Shown here piece after piece: positions 51,582-61,552 of a DNA stretch of 64,000 nt. Every line of letters starts with the position of its first letter. Positions within the stretch are counted from its first letter, which is position 1. Origin of the DNA: Natrinema sp031626495. Lineage in GTDB: Archaea > Halobacteriota > Halobacteria > Halobacteriales > Natrialbaceae. The notes below the pieces were generated by a model. The model worked only from the letters and a program-made list of their open reading frames with translations, had not been told where the DNA came from and ran no database searches. The translations under genes were made by a program, and so were the position numbers. The stretch lies in assembly GCF_031626495.1 (NCBI RefSeq), contig NZ_JAMQOJ010000004.1:310001-374000 (forward strand), given 5' to 3'.

Positions 51582-52994
51582 ATGGCGTTGTCTCCGCCCC
51601 CCGAGGTCGTGTTGGCTGCATACGAGGTCCCAGTGGTGGGGCTCGAGATCGAGCAGTCGGTGGTGACCGTCCTCGGTGCGCTCGCGGTCGCCGTCCTGAT
51701 CGGGCTCTCCGGCTTCTTCTCCTCTTCGGAAATCGCGCTGTTCTCCATTCCGAAACACCGCGTCGAGGGGATGGTCGAGGACGAGATTCCGGGTGCGGAG
51801 CGAGTCAAGGCGCTGAAAGAAGACCCCCATCGCCTGCTCGTGACGATCCTCGTCGGGAACAACATCGTCAACATCGCGATGTCGTCGATCGCGACGGCGA
51901 TCCTCGGGCTCTACTTCGGCGGGCTGACGGCCGTCCTGTTCGCGACGTTCGGCATCACCGCCGTCGTCCTCCTGTTCGGCGAGAGCGCGCCGAAATCGTA
52001 CGCGGTCGAAAACACCGAATCCTGGTCGATTCAGGTCGCCCGGCCGCTGAAGGCCGCCGAGCGCCTGATGTTCCCGCTCGTCATCCTCTTCGACTATCTC
52101 ACTCGCCAGATCAACCGCCTCACCGGTTCGACGGGTGCCATCGAGGCCCCCTACGTCACCCGCGACGAGATCCAGGAGATGATCGAGTCCGGCGAGCGCG
52201 AGGGCGTCTTGGAGGAAGAAGAACACGAGATGCTCCAGCGGATCTTCCGCTTCAACAACACGATCGTCAAGGAAGTCATGACGCCGCGACTCGACATGAC
52301 GGCGGTGCCGAAAGACGCCGGCATCGACGAGGCCATCGAGACCTGTATCCAGAGCGGTCACGCTCGCGTCCCGGTCTACGAGGGTAGCCTCGACAACGTG
52401 CTGGGCGTCGCGCACATCCGCGACCTCGTCCGCGATCTCAACTACGGCGAGACCGGCGACGACGAGATCGAACTCGGCGATCTCATCCAGCCGACGCTGC
52501 ACGTCCCCGAGTCGAAAAACGTCGACGAACTCCTCTCTGAGATGCGCGAAAACCGGATGCACATGGCGATCGTCATCGACGAGTTCGGCACCACCGAGGG
52601 GCTGGTGACCATGGAGGACATGATCGAGGAGATCGTCGGCGAGATCTTAGAGGGCGGCGAGGAACAGCCCATCGAGGAGATCGACGCGGACACCGTTCTC
52701 GTCCGCGGCGAGGTCAACATCGAGGACGTCAACGAGGCCCTCGAGATCGACCTCCCGGAGGGCCAGGAGTTCGAGACCATCGCCGGCTTCATCTTCAACC
52801 GCGCGGGCCGGCTGGTCGAGGAGGGCGAAGAGATCACCTACGATGGCGTCCGCATCACCGTCGAGAGCGTCGAGAACACCCGCATCATGAAGGCGCGGCT
52901 CCGGAAACTCGAGATCGTCGAAGAAGAACCCGAGCCCGACGAGGAAGACGAAACTGCGCCGCTCGAGGTCGACGAAAACGATACGCAACCGTAG
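51582..52994 (+). CDS. CNNM/CorC-HlyC family membrane protein
   Basis: A 470-residue protein. The DUF21 membrane domain covers about 25-195 with four helices and the FFSSSEIALFSIPKHRVEGM motif. A CBS pair (KEVMTPRLDMTAVPKDAGID and NVDELLSEMRENRMHMAIVI) spans about 225-350. The C-terminal CorC_HlyC domain (TVLVRGEVNIEDVNEALEID) spans about 370-445, with an acidic tail. These proteins are linked to Mg2+ or Co2+ efflux and binding. It stands alone and is divergent from the glutaredoxin-like gene. Confidence 0.93.
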   Translation: MALSPPPEVVLAAYEVPVVGLEIEQSVVTVLGALAVAVLIGLSGFFSSSEIALFSIPKHRVEGMVEDEIPGAERVKALKEDPHRLLVTILVGNNIVNIAMSSIATAILGLYFGGLTAVLFATFGITAVVLLFGESAPKSYAVENTESWSIQVARPLKAAERLMFPLVILFDYLTRQINRLTGSTGAIEAPYVTRDEIQEMIESGEREGVLEEEEHEMLQRIFRFNNTIVKEVMTPRLDMTAVPKDAGIDEAIETCIQSGHARVPVYEGSLDNVLGVAHIRDLVRDLNYGETGDDEIELGDLIQPTLHVPESKNVDELLSEMRENRMHMAIVIDEFGTTEGLVTMEDMIEEIVGEILEGGEEQPIEEIDADTVLVRGEVNIEDVNEALEIDLPEGQEFETIAGFIFNRAGRLVEEGEEITYDGVRITVESVENTRIMKARLRKLEIVEEEPEPDEEDETAPLEVDENDTQP

Positions 52995-53009
52995 CGGCGC
53001 CCCGTCGAA

Positions 53010-53753
53010 TCAGGACTGCGACCGGACGAGCGCCGCCACGTCGCGGGCGACCGCGGGCGGGACGACGATCCGGCGCGGCCCCTGCACGTACTGGCCGCCG
53101 GGCTGGGCGTAGTCGAGACTGAGTATGGCGATATCCCCTAGCTGACGGATCGAGACGTCCGTGATGACCTCGAGGTCGACGCGCTGGTCGGGTTCGTAGA
53201 GGTAGATCGCCTCCTCCTCGCCGTCGAGCGTGCCGACCGATTGGAGAAACGACGCGAGAACGAGCGCGCCCAGTGCGAGCGGGAGGAACAGGGCGGCCAG
53301 CCCGGTGAACGGGCCAGCCCCGACGGCCAGCAGTTCGTTCTGCGAGACGTACCGGCCGACGCCCATCAGGACGCCGATGATCGCGCCCATCGCGACCGTT
53401 CCGACCGCAGCGTCGACCGCCCGGTCGGCGCTCGTTCCCGACGGGGCGTCGAACGGAAGCGGCCCGGCGGCGCGCTCCAAGTGGCCTTCGGTGTCGCCGG
53501 CGAGGGCCAGTGCGACGACCGTCGCGGCGCTCCCGGCGATGAGCGCGAGGATCGCGATCCGGCCGACCGCGCCGAACGCCTCGCCGCCCAGCCGGTACAG
53601 TCGCCAGCAGATGACGATGCCGATCGCGGCGAAGAAGGTGCCGACGCCGAAGGTCCACAGGAGCCGGACGGTGCGCGACGTGCTGGCGTCACGCCGCCAC
53701 TGGATCGTCCCGTCTCCCGCCCCGTCTCCAGTGCGGACGGTGTCCTCGTTCAT
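53010..53753 (-). CDS. Membrane protein with C-terminal PH-like domain, function unknown
   Basis: A 247-residue protein with about four membrane helices (LLWTFGVGTFFAAIGIVICW, then IAILALIAGSAATVVALALA, TVAMGAIIGVLMGVGRYV and PLALGALVLASFLQSVG). The soluble tail has alternating strands (AIYLYEPDQRVDLEVITDVS, IAILSLDYAQPGGQYVQGPR) that look like a bacterial-type PH domain. I recognise no named family. The frame opens four codons earlier, but ATG at 53753 (MNEDTVRTGDG) is the better start. It converges with the CNNM gene. Confidence 0.65.
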   Translation of the reverse strand: MNEDTVRTGDGAGDGTIQWRRDASTSRTVRLLWTFGVGTFFAAIGIVICWRLYRLGGEAFGAVGRIAILALIAGSAATVVALALAGDTEGHLERAAGPLPFDAPSGTSADRAVDAAVGTVAMGAIIGVLMGVGRYVSQNELLAVGAGPFTGLAALFLPLALGALVLASFLQSVGTLDGEEEAIYLYEPDQRVDLEVITDVSIRQLGDIAILSLDYAQPGGQYVQGPRRIVVPPAVARDVAALVRSQS

Positions 53754-53885
53754 ACCCGAACTCACGACCCGTCGTGTAAAGACCGTTCGATGTCGCCCGG
53801 GTCGTACGGAACGCTGTAACTGTTTACCGGCGTACCGCGGGAAGCAGGTCCTGGGTACGCCTGAGATGATTTACAGCAGACCGTA

Positions 53886-55079
<1,194 letters not shown>

Positions 55080-55171
55080 CTATCCGGGTTCTATTAGCGG
55101 ACCCTACAAGTGTGTGCCGACCTGCGGCCGGCAGCGGCGACGGGTCACCGGTTCGTGACGGTCGATCGCGC

Positions 55172-55894
55172 TCAGTTCGTCGTCGATCGTGAGTTGTCGT
55201 CGGGTTCTGGCGGCGGCTCCGCGCCCTCGATGGCTTCGGCCGCGTCGGTGTCCTTCTCGACCTCGACGTGCCAGCGGTCGATCTCGTCTTCGTACTCCGC
55301 GAGGCTGTCGGAGATCTCGTCTTTGAGTTCGTCGTCGTTGACGTTGACTTCGAAGACGAACCGCTCTCCGTTCCCGCCGTTGCGCGTCGACTGCTGGATG
55401 TTCGCGCTGACGAGTTCGTTGTCGAAGTAGTAGGGCGCGAGCTGGGTCATCACGTTCTGGTAGACCGTGTCCTCGACGCGGCGCAGGGCCTTGCGCCCCG
55501 CGGAGTCGGCCGCTCGCGCGACGTAGTCGATCGACTCCTTCCAGTTGCCGACCGCGGCCTCGGCGTCGTCGTCCTCGAGTCGCTCGTAGGATTCGGAGAG
55601 CTTCTCGCCGGCCGTTTTGATGTCCTCGTCGGGCTCCTTACCGGCTTTCTCGCCTTTGCCCTCCTCGACGCTAGCCTGATCGGCGGTCTTCTCGCTCACG
55701 TCGGCGTCGAGCGTTTCGTGTGCCTTTGGTCGCCACTCCTCCCATTCGTCGAACGCACGGGCGAGGTGCGCTTCGGAGTCCTGTTCGGCCTCGTGGACCC
55801 CGGCGTCTCGAAGCGCGCGCGTGATGCGTTCGCCGTGCTCGACGATGTCGCCCCAGTCGCCGCGGACTTTGAACCCCGAGATGCTCTCTTCCAT
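55172..55894 (-). CDS. Haloarchaeal conserved helical protein (DUF5828-like)
   Basis: A 240-residue acidic, mostly helical protein starting MEESISGFKVRGDWGDIVEH. A charged linker with KGEKAGKEPDEDIKTAGEKL separates it from a second helical part with YFDNELVSANIQQSTRNGGN and a final beta pair. The DUF name is from memory of haloarchaeal annotations. A TATA-like tttata on the reverse strand is about 30 nt upstream. There is no clue to its function beyond its position upstream of the phosphate transporter gene on the same strand. Confidence 0.65.
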   Translation of the reverse strand: MEESISGFKVRGDWGDIVEHGERITRALRDAGVHEAEQDSEAHLARAFDEWEEWRPKAHETLDADVSEKTADQASVEEGKGEKAGKEPDEDIKTAGEKLSESYERLEDDDAEAAVGNWKESIDYVARAADSAGRKALRRVEDTVYQNVMTQLAPYYFDNELVSANIQQSTRNGGNGERFVFEVNVNDDELKDEISDSLAEYEDEIDRWHVEVEKDTDAAEAIEGAEPPPEPDDNSRSTTN

Positions 55895-55982
55895 TCCGCT
55901 GGCCGAGTGATAGCGTCCGGATCGGTATAAACTTCTCTGCCGTCGCCCGCCTGCGCGGGTGCCGTCGATCGTCCGGAACGGA

Positions 55983-56723
55983 CTATCGCTGGCCGCCCAT
56001 CCCCCGGCCGCCGGTTGTCCCCTGTGACCCCGGCTGCTGACCGCCCAGCTGCTGTGGTCCCTGCTGACCGCCGGTCATCGGTTGCTGACTCCCCATCGCC
56101 TGCGATCCGAACTGCTGGCCGCCCGACTGCTGACCGCCCGTCGCTTGGCCGCCGACCATGCCCAGCACGGTCGAACAGGAGTCGATCGTTCGATCGATCA
56201 CCGAAATGGTCTCGGCGATGTGTGGGTGTTGCTGGTACTGCTGGAGTTCCGGCAGGCTCTCAGTCGCCACGCGAACGAACGTCTCCGCGACTTCGGGGCC
56301 GAACATCGAGTCGCGTGCGATCAGACTCTCGTTGAGGTCGGCGAGCTCCGCGATGTCGTGACAGATCTGCGCACACGTCGCGAGCTGGCGCCCTTCCGAG
56401 GCGCACTCCTTCGCACACCAGTCGGCGACGTTCGACAGCTCCGTGAAGTCCTCGAGCGCGATCCGAAGCTCGTTCGTGAGGTGGCTTTCGAACGACTGGC
56501 GGCCCTGCATCTGTTGGCCGCCGGTCATCGGCTGCTGACCGCCCATTTGCTGTGTTCCCTGCTGACCGCCGGCTATTGGCTGCTGGCCGCCCATCTGCTG
56601 TGATCCCTGCTGACTGCCCATCTGCTGTGTTCTCTGTTGTCCTCCCATGGACTGGGTCGGCTGCTGTCCGTACTGTTCGGTCGGCTGTCCTTGCCGTGGC
56701 TGTTGTTGGAACTGGTGACTCAT
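55983..56723 (-). CDS. Helical Cys-containing domain flanked by Gly/Gln-rich repeats
   Basis: A 246-residue protein. Residues 1-75 and about 190-246 are low-complexity repeats of M-G-G-Q-Q / G-S-Q-Q type, about a dozen units in all. Between them lies a four-helix-like domain of about 115 residues, with Cys in DWCAKECASEGRQLATCAQI then CHDIAELAD, and a late Cys in RTIDSCSTVLG. The Cys spacing recalls DUF326/Csp copper-storage proteins, but has fewer Cys than those. The repeats are prion-like and could self-associate. Low acidity in the repeats is unusual for a haloarchaeal protein. Confidence 0.78.
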   Translation of the reverse strand: MSHQFQQQPRQGQPTEQYGQQPTQSMGGQQRTQQMGSQQGSQQMGGQQPIAGGQQGTQQMGGQQPMTGGQQMQGRQSFESHLTNELRIALEDFTELSNVADWCAKECASEGRQLATCAQICHDIAELADLNESLIARDSMFGPEVAETFVRVATESLPELQQYQQHPHIAETISVIDRTIDSCSTVLGMVGGQATGGQQSGGQQFGSQAMGSQQPMTGGQQGPQQLGGQQPGSQGTTGGRGMGGQR

Positions 56724-56998
56724 CGTGAGTAGCCGCCCGTGGTCGGGCGTCGAGGGCTACGCCGATCGCGTGATTAAACCGGGACCACCGTTACGGCTGG
56801 TTTCGGCGGCAAAACCCTGTTTCGAATCGACGCGTCGATGCCCGAAATCGAGCCGAAGCGTCGCAACTGTATCGGTAATATCGAGTTAGCGCCCCTAAGC
56901 CCGTCTTTCGACGGAGCGCGACGGGCGGGGACCGCGATCGGGGCTGCCGCTCGCTGCTGATCGATACTGTGAACTACCCGGCGAGTGGCTGTAGAACT

Positions 56999-57676
56999 AT
57001 GCCGATCGAAGACCGGGACGACGCGTATCTCATTACGCACGCACTGGCAAAAGACACGCTCTCGCGCCTGCGCGATGTCGAGACCGAGCAGGTTAGCTTC
57101 CGCAAGGGGCTGGTCAAACTCGGCCGGATCTGTGGCTACGAGATCATCGACGGCCGGATGGAGACCGAGTACGTCGAGATCGAGACGCCCCTCGAGACGA
57201 CGATGGGCGAGCGCGTCCGCGGACTCGAGGACGTGGTCATCATCAACGTCCTGCGCGCCGCGACGCCGTTCGTCGAGGGGCTGTTGAAGGCGTTCCCGCG
57301 GGCCCGACAGGGCGTCATCAGCGCGAGCCGTGACGAGGAGGCCGGCCGGGACGCGGACGGCTCGTTCCCGATCACGGTCGACTACGTGAAACTGCCCGAG
57401 ATCCACGAGGAGGACACGGTCATCGTCGCCGACCCCATGCTCGCGACGGGCAGCACGATGTGTACCGTCCTCGAGCACGTCATCGAGAACGCCGCGCAGC
57501 CGGAGAATCTGATCGTTCTCTCTGCGGTCTCCGCGCCGGAAGGGCTGCTTCGCGTCGACGAAGAGTGTCCCGAAGCCGACCTGTTGACCGTCTCGATCGA
57601 CGACCGCCTCGACGACGACGGCTTCATCGTGCCCGGTCTCGGCGACGCCGGCGATCGGGCGTTCCGGACGACCTGA
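56999..57676 (+). CDS. upp: Uracil phosphoribosyltransferase
   Basis: A 225-residue Upp of normal length. The PRPP motif is VIVADPMLATGSTM near residue 142, and the uracil-binding end GFIVPGLGDAGDRAF is near residue 205. It salvages uracil to UMP with PRPP. The ATG at 56999 (MPIEDRDDAYLI) is the family start. It is divergent from the Gly/Gln-rich gene. Confidence 0.95.
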   Translation: MPIEDRDDAYLITHALAKDTLSRLRDVETEQVSFRKGLVKLGRICGYEIIDGRMETEYVEIETPLETTMGERVRGLEDVVIINVLRAATPFVEGLLKAFPRARQGVISASRDEEAGRDADGSFPITVDYVKLPEIHEEDTVIVADPMLATGSTMCTVLEHVIENAAQPENLIVLSAVSAPEGLLRVDEECPEADLLTVSIDDRLDDDGFIVPGLGDAGDRAFRTT

Positions 57677-57738
57677 GCTGGGTTATCGGTTCAGCTGATT
57701 GCCGACGGACTTTTGCTGGTTCACGAAATCGAACCCGT

Positions 57739-58116
57739 ATGGACTACACCGTCGTCGATCCCGACGACCTCGAGTACGTCGACGATCGTCCCTGCGACCT
57801 CCGTCGGCTTAGCGAGGCCGCGGGAATGGACGAAGTCGCGATCAACCGATTCGACGCCGATCCGGGCGAACAGCTGCCGCTTGCCTACCACTACCACGAG
57901 ACCCAGGAGGAGGCGTTCGTCGTCCTCTCGGGGACGCTGCACGTCGAGACGCCCGACGGCGAACTCGAGGTCCCCGCGGGGTCGCTGTTCGCGGCCCCGC
58001 CCGAGGCACCGCATCGGGCGTACAACCCCGCCGACGCCGACGAATCGGTTTCGGTCATCGCCATCGGTGCGCCGCCGGTCACCGGCGACGCAGTGCCCTA
58101 CGAGCCCGACGAGTGA
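57739..58116 (+). CDS. Cupin-domain protein
   Basis: A 125-residue single-cupin protein. The metal motif G-x5-H-x-H-x3-E appears as LAYHYHETQEEAFVVLSGTL and the second His as PPEAPHRAYNP. It probably binds Mn, Fe or Zn and may be an isomerase, dioxygenase or binding protein. The longer open frame that begins inside upp is a shadow. It ends just before a stretch of decayed sequence. Confidence 0.85.
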   Translation: MDYTVVDPDDLEYVDDRPCDLRRLSEAAGMDEVAINRFDADPGEQLPLAYHYHETQEEAFVVLSGTLHVETPDGELEVPAGSLFAAPPEAPHRAYNPADADESVSVIAIGAPPVTGDAVPYEPDE

Positions 58117-58169
58117 GCGGAGCGCGACGGACGCTCGAGCCCGCTTGCGCGTCCGGCACCGACAAGTTG

Positions 58170-58360
58170 CGTCCGCAGGCATCGATCCCGAGCATCGCGT
58201 TCACCGAACAGCGGTGACCGGCTGCGGTCGTGGGGAGATTGCCACCGGCGACGACCGCCATGCTGCCGCGCGTCCGGTCGCGATTGCGGTAGCCAGTCGG
58301 AAGTAACGCCGCCGCGAGGACGATGCGGCCGATGCGATCGATCCTGCCAACGTTCCATAC
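58170..58360 (-). pseudogene. Probable remnant of a small DUF2892-type membrane protein
   Basis: One reverse frame reads NVGRIDRIGRIVLAAALL and later VNAMLGIDAC, which match the ends of DUF2892/YgaP-like proteins (start N-V-G-x-x-D-R-x-x-R-I, end L-G-I-x-T-C). The middle is not hydrophobic in that frame, and better segments occur in the other two frames, so several frameshifts are likely. The gap from 58117 to 58572 has no other gene. Confidence 0.42.
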
Positions 58361-58572
58361 CGAGCCGGACGAGGGCAGGTCGATATCGGAACTCCCTGCA
58401 ACGTACCGTTCAGCACCCCCTCCGTTTTCGGTCGAACTCGGTGCCTGTCGCCCTGATATCCCTCGATCCGACCGCGCGTCCGACCTGCTACCGACGCGGT
58501 CGCTGCGGTCGGCAGGCCACCGTTCCGACAACACCCGTTATTATTTTAACACAACCGCGCGTTTGATCGACC

Positions 58573-59462
58573 ATGACTGGTCGTGGTCCGGCCGGCCGGC
58601 CCGCTGTCGCCGACCGAATCACCGAATCGCCCGAGACGATGTTTCGGCTCGCGTTCAGCGGTTACGTCGGCACGCTCGTCGCTGCCCTCGCGGCGGTAGC
58701 CGTCGTGCGCGTAGATACCTCAGTGACTGCCGTCGCCGTCGCGACCGTCGTCGTCGTGTTTCTCGTCGGCACCCTCGTCGGCGTCACCCTCTCGGGACGA
58801 GACCAGCGACTCCCGGCTCGTCTCGGCCGAAACTGGCGTCGACGGACCGCGGTCCTGAGCCCGGCCGTGCCGTTCGGCCTCGCCGCTGGCGCTGCGTGGC
58901 TCGGCCGGCTCGAGCCCCGCGTCGGCCTCGTCGGACTCGGGGGAACGTTCGCCGTCGCGATCGTCGGCTACGTCGCGATGCGGCTGGCCGAGACCTGTTA
59001 CGTGGCGTCGATCACTGCCGACGAGGCCGTAGAACGCTGGCAGTGGGAGCCGCCGGGCACCCCGCGGCTGGATGCGCTCGTCCTCGTGCTGTGGCTGTTG
59101 CTGGGTGCGGCTAACGCCTACACCGGCGAGTGGGCGAGTTCGATCGTCTGGATAGGGCTCGCGATCGTCTGGGTCTGTACGAGCCTCGCCGAAGGGCGTT
59201 GGCGGGTCGGCTCGATCGGCGAACCGCCCGAAGTGCGCGTCCACGATGCCGGACTCGTCAAGCAACGGCCCTACACGCAATCGATCGTTCCGTGGTCCGA
59301 CGTATCCCACGTTCGGCTGCGCGAGGGGCAACTCGTCCTCGACCGGGGCTTCTTCGACGTGCAGTTCGAACGCGACCAGTTCGCGACCTCGAGGCCGCAC
59401 AGGCGGCGATCGAGCGGCGCCTCGACGCGACCCGAACCGACGCGGGCACCGCTCCGCGGTAA
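58573..59462 (+). pseudogene. Membrane protein with PH-like tail, frameshifted near its 3' end
   Basis: The main frame encodes about 275 residues with four membrane helices (LVAALAAVAVVRVDTS region, AVPFGLAAGAAWLG, GGTFAVAIVGYVAM, LVLVLWLLLGAANAY) and a soluble tail with RVHDAGLVKQRPYTQSIVPW. After FDVQFERDQF (about 59390) the reading moves to a serine/arginine-rich extension that runs into yigZ. The +1 frame continues as DLEAAQAAIERRLDATRTDA and stops at 59462. A second, eroded copy at 60.8 kb reads DRDEFEDLEDVRAAIERRLE here, showing that one base was lost. It could be a sequencing error or a recent mutation. Confidence 0.68.
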
Positions 59463-59492
59463 CCGTCCGGTTGCGTCGATTTCCGTTCCGTC

Positions 59493-60101
59493 CTACTCGA
59501 GGGTTACCCGGCCGCTCGTCGCGCTCCGGAGTCGATCCCGGACCCCCTCGCTCTCCGCGAGCGGGACGCGCACGTCGAAGGTGACCTCGGTCTGATAGTC
59601 GGCGTCGAACTCGTAGCCCTCGCTCTCGAGGATCGAGCGGACGGTGCCCGAGTCGTCGTACGCGACGGTGATCGTCACCTGCTCGTGGGGCCGTTCCTCG
59701 ACGACGCCTGCCGCGTCGACGGCCTCTTTCACCGCCCGCGAATAGGCCCGGACGAGGCCGCCGACGCCGAGGTTCGTCCCGCCGTAGTACCGGGTGACGA
59801 CGACCGCACAGTTCTCGAGATCCTGCTGAGCGAGGACGTTCAGCGCCGGTTTGCCGGCCGATCCGGAGGGCTCGCCCGCGTCGCTCGAGTATTCCCGGAG
59901 GAACTCTCCGTCGGCGTCGGCCCGGACGCGGTAGGCGGGGACGTTGTGGGTGGCGTCGGCGTACTCCTCGCTAACGGCGTCGACGAAGTCGTCGGCGGCG
60001 TCGACGGTGTCGACGGGTCGAACGTGGCCGATAAACTCCGACCCCTGGACGACGAACTCGGCGCTGGCGGGGTCGGCGACGGTCCGGTACGCGCGGCTCA
60101 C
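59493..60101 (-). CDS. YigZ/IMPACT family protein
   Basis: A 202-residue YigZ. It starts at GTG (VSRAYRTVADPASAEFVVQG), followed by the GEPSGSAGKPALNVLAQQDL motif and VVVTRYYGGTNLGVGGLVRA, then the ferredoxin-like C-terminal domain with TITVAYDDSGTVRSILESEG. The role is poorly known; IMPACT proteins bind Gcn1 in eukaryotes and YigZ may act on translation or as a hydrolase. The open frame continues upstream into the remains of an unrelated peptidase. A second copy of its 3' end lies at 60.9-61.0 kb. Confidence 0.9.
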   Translation of the reverse strand: MSRAYRTVADPASAEFVVQGSEFIGHVRPVDTVDAADDFVDAVSEEYADATHNVPAYRVRADADGEFLREYSSDAGEPSGSAGKPALNVLAQQDLENCAVVVTRYYGGTNLGVGGLVRAYSRAVKEAVDAAGVVEERPHEQVTITVAYDDSGTVRSILESEGYEFDADYQTEVTFDVRVPLAESEGVRDRLRSATSGRVTLE

Positions 60102-60179
60102 GGCCGGCCACCTCGCCGTCCGGCCGGCCCGTCTCGCCGCTCGTGCCGCGGTTCGCCGCTGATCACGGCGCATCGGTAC

Positions 60180-60450
60180 GTCGGCCCGCGAAAAGAGGGC
60201 GTCGGTCCCGCCGTGGATCTCGACGACCAGTGGGTAGGTCTCGTTGGGATCGAAGTCAGGTGAGGTGAGTGTCCACCGCCGTAGCTTGCCAGCATCGGCA
60301 CCGTCCCCGTCCTCGTCGGTCTCGAACCGGATTTCCTCCGACTGGGCAACGGCCTGATCCGCGAGGTACTCGTCGTTGACCCACGTCAACCGGGTCCGTT
60401 CGTCGCCGCCGCGCGTCGTCGCGAAGACGTCATCAAGAGCGGTTGGACTC
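60180..60450 (-). pseudogene. Fragment of an S9 (prolyl oligopeptidase/acylaminoacyl) peptidase
   Basis: About 88 residues are readable: LDDVFATTRGGDERTRLTWV, NDEYLADQAVAQSEEIRFET, then WTLTSPDFDPNETYPLVVEI and HGGTDALF. These match the region just before the catalytic domain of S9 peptidases (T-x-x-N, E-x-x-x-F, P-x-x-F-D-P, P-x-V-V-x-x-H-G-G). Neither the catalytic Ser region nor the propeller start is present. It is fused by chance to the open frame of yigZ. Confidence 0.6.
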
Positions 60451-60454
60451 CTAC

Positions 60455-60852
60455 CTAAGTGAACTGTTCGGTGCCGTGGAATCACGATTCGCTCTCGTCG
60501 CGGTCGGATCGGCCTTCGGCGTCGCCGTCGCCGGACGGATCGCTACGTGGATGCGATCACCCGCGACGAGCCGCTCGAGGCGCGGCGGTGGCACTGGAAG
60601 CCGGCCAGGCCTGCCACGCTCGACGCCGTTCTCGTCTTCGCGTGGGGGTTCCTGACCGTCGGTAATGCCGTCTCCGGTGAGCCACTGGCCGCCGTCGTCT
60701 GGGGTAGCTTCGCAGCCTACGCGTTGGTTTTCGTCGTTGACCGCGGCCCGTTCGAACTGCGATTCGACCGCGACGAATTCGAGGACCTCGAGGACGTTCG
60801 CGCAGCGATCGAACGCCGCCTCGAGAACACCGACTCGCGAGCGGACTCCTGA
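60455..60852 (+). pseudogene. Eroded second copy of the frameshifted membrane-protein gene
   Basis: Segments from two frames match the gene at 58.6 kb: FALVAVGSAFGVAVAGRI in one frame, then RDEPLEARRWHWKPARPATL with DAVLVFAWGFLTVGNAVSGE and FDRDEFEDLEDVRAAIERRL in the next, with a frameshift near 60550. About 45 residues corresponding to the strand-rich tail are missing. No promoter or proper start is visible. Confidence 0.6.
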
Positions 60853-60900
60853 TCCGTCGCTACAGTCGCTCGCCGGTCACAGCTCCGTTCTCCTCACCGG

Positions 60901-61038
60901 TTACTCGTGGGTTGCCCGGCCGCTCATCGCGCTTCGAAGGCAATCCGAAGCGCCTCGCACTCCGCGAGCGGGACGCGAACGCCGACGGTGATCACCGTCT
61001 TGTAGTCGGCGTCGAACTCGTAGTCCTCGCTCTCAAGG
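60901..61038 (-). pseudogene. Second copy of the 3' end of yigZ
   Basis: The 138 nt align without gaps of note to 59493-59630, the last codons of yigZ, on the same strand and in the same order after the membrane-protein copy. The shared stretches include ccgcgagcgggacgcg and gtcggcgtcgaactcgta. The copy has several substitutions and lacks the rest of the gene. Confidence 0.75.
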
Positions 61039-61111
61039 TGAAACCGATCAGTTCGTGTACCGTTTCGCTGGGACCCTCACGCTATTGGTTCTCCATGCGT
61101 TGGATGAAGGT

Positions 61112-61540
61112 ATGGACGGCGAGACCATCGATTCCGAACTCGCGGACGAGATTCACAGCGTCTGCCGGACGACGGTCGGCGACGAACTGCGCAGTATCAC
61201 CTACTTCACCGAGGAGGACGTCGAGCAGTTGTACCTCCGCTCGGACCTGGAGCAGACGGCCGATCTGATCGGCTTCGCCGATCACGAACGGCTCGGCTTT
61301 CACTCCCAGTCGGCCTACCGGAACACGCAACTCGGCGAGTATCAGGCGACGATTCGGATGTTCGAGAACGGGTTCCTCTCGCGGGTCATTCGAGGCCCCC
61401 ACGGCGTCTGGGTGACGACCGACGACATGTCGATCGAGCGCTTCGAGGAACTCACCAGCGCCCTCGCATCGGTCCTCGACGACTTCGCGGACACCGTCGA
61501 CGTCGAGAGCGGGGACGAGGGCGAGCGCGAGGACGACTGA
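61112..61540 (+). CDS. Conserved haloarchaeal protein (DUF7522-like)
   Basis: A 142-residue protein starting MDGETIDSELADEIHSVCRT, with SITYFTEEDVEQLYLRSDLE, then LGEYQATIRMFENGFLSRVI, GVWVTTDDMSIERFEE and an acidic tail. The pattern is common in haloarchaea as a small uncharacterised family; the DUF number is from memory. The frame extends upstream to 61055, but the duplicated debris ends there, so ATG at 61112 is preferred. It may have lost its original promoter in the rearrangement. Confidence 0.7.
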   Translation: MDGETIDSELADEIHSVCRTTVGDELRSITYFTEEDVEQLYLRSDLEQTADLIGFADHERLGFHSQSAYRNTQLGEYQATIRMFENGFLSRVIRGPHGVWVTTDDMSIERFEELTSALASVLDDFADTVDVESGDEGEREDD

Positions 61541-61552
61541 CCGCCGGCACGC

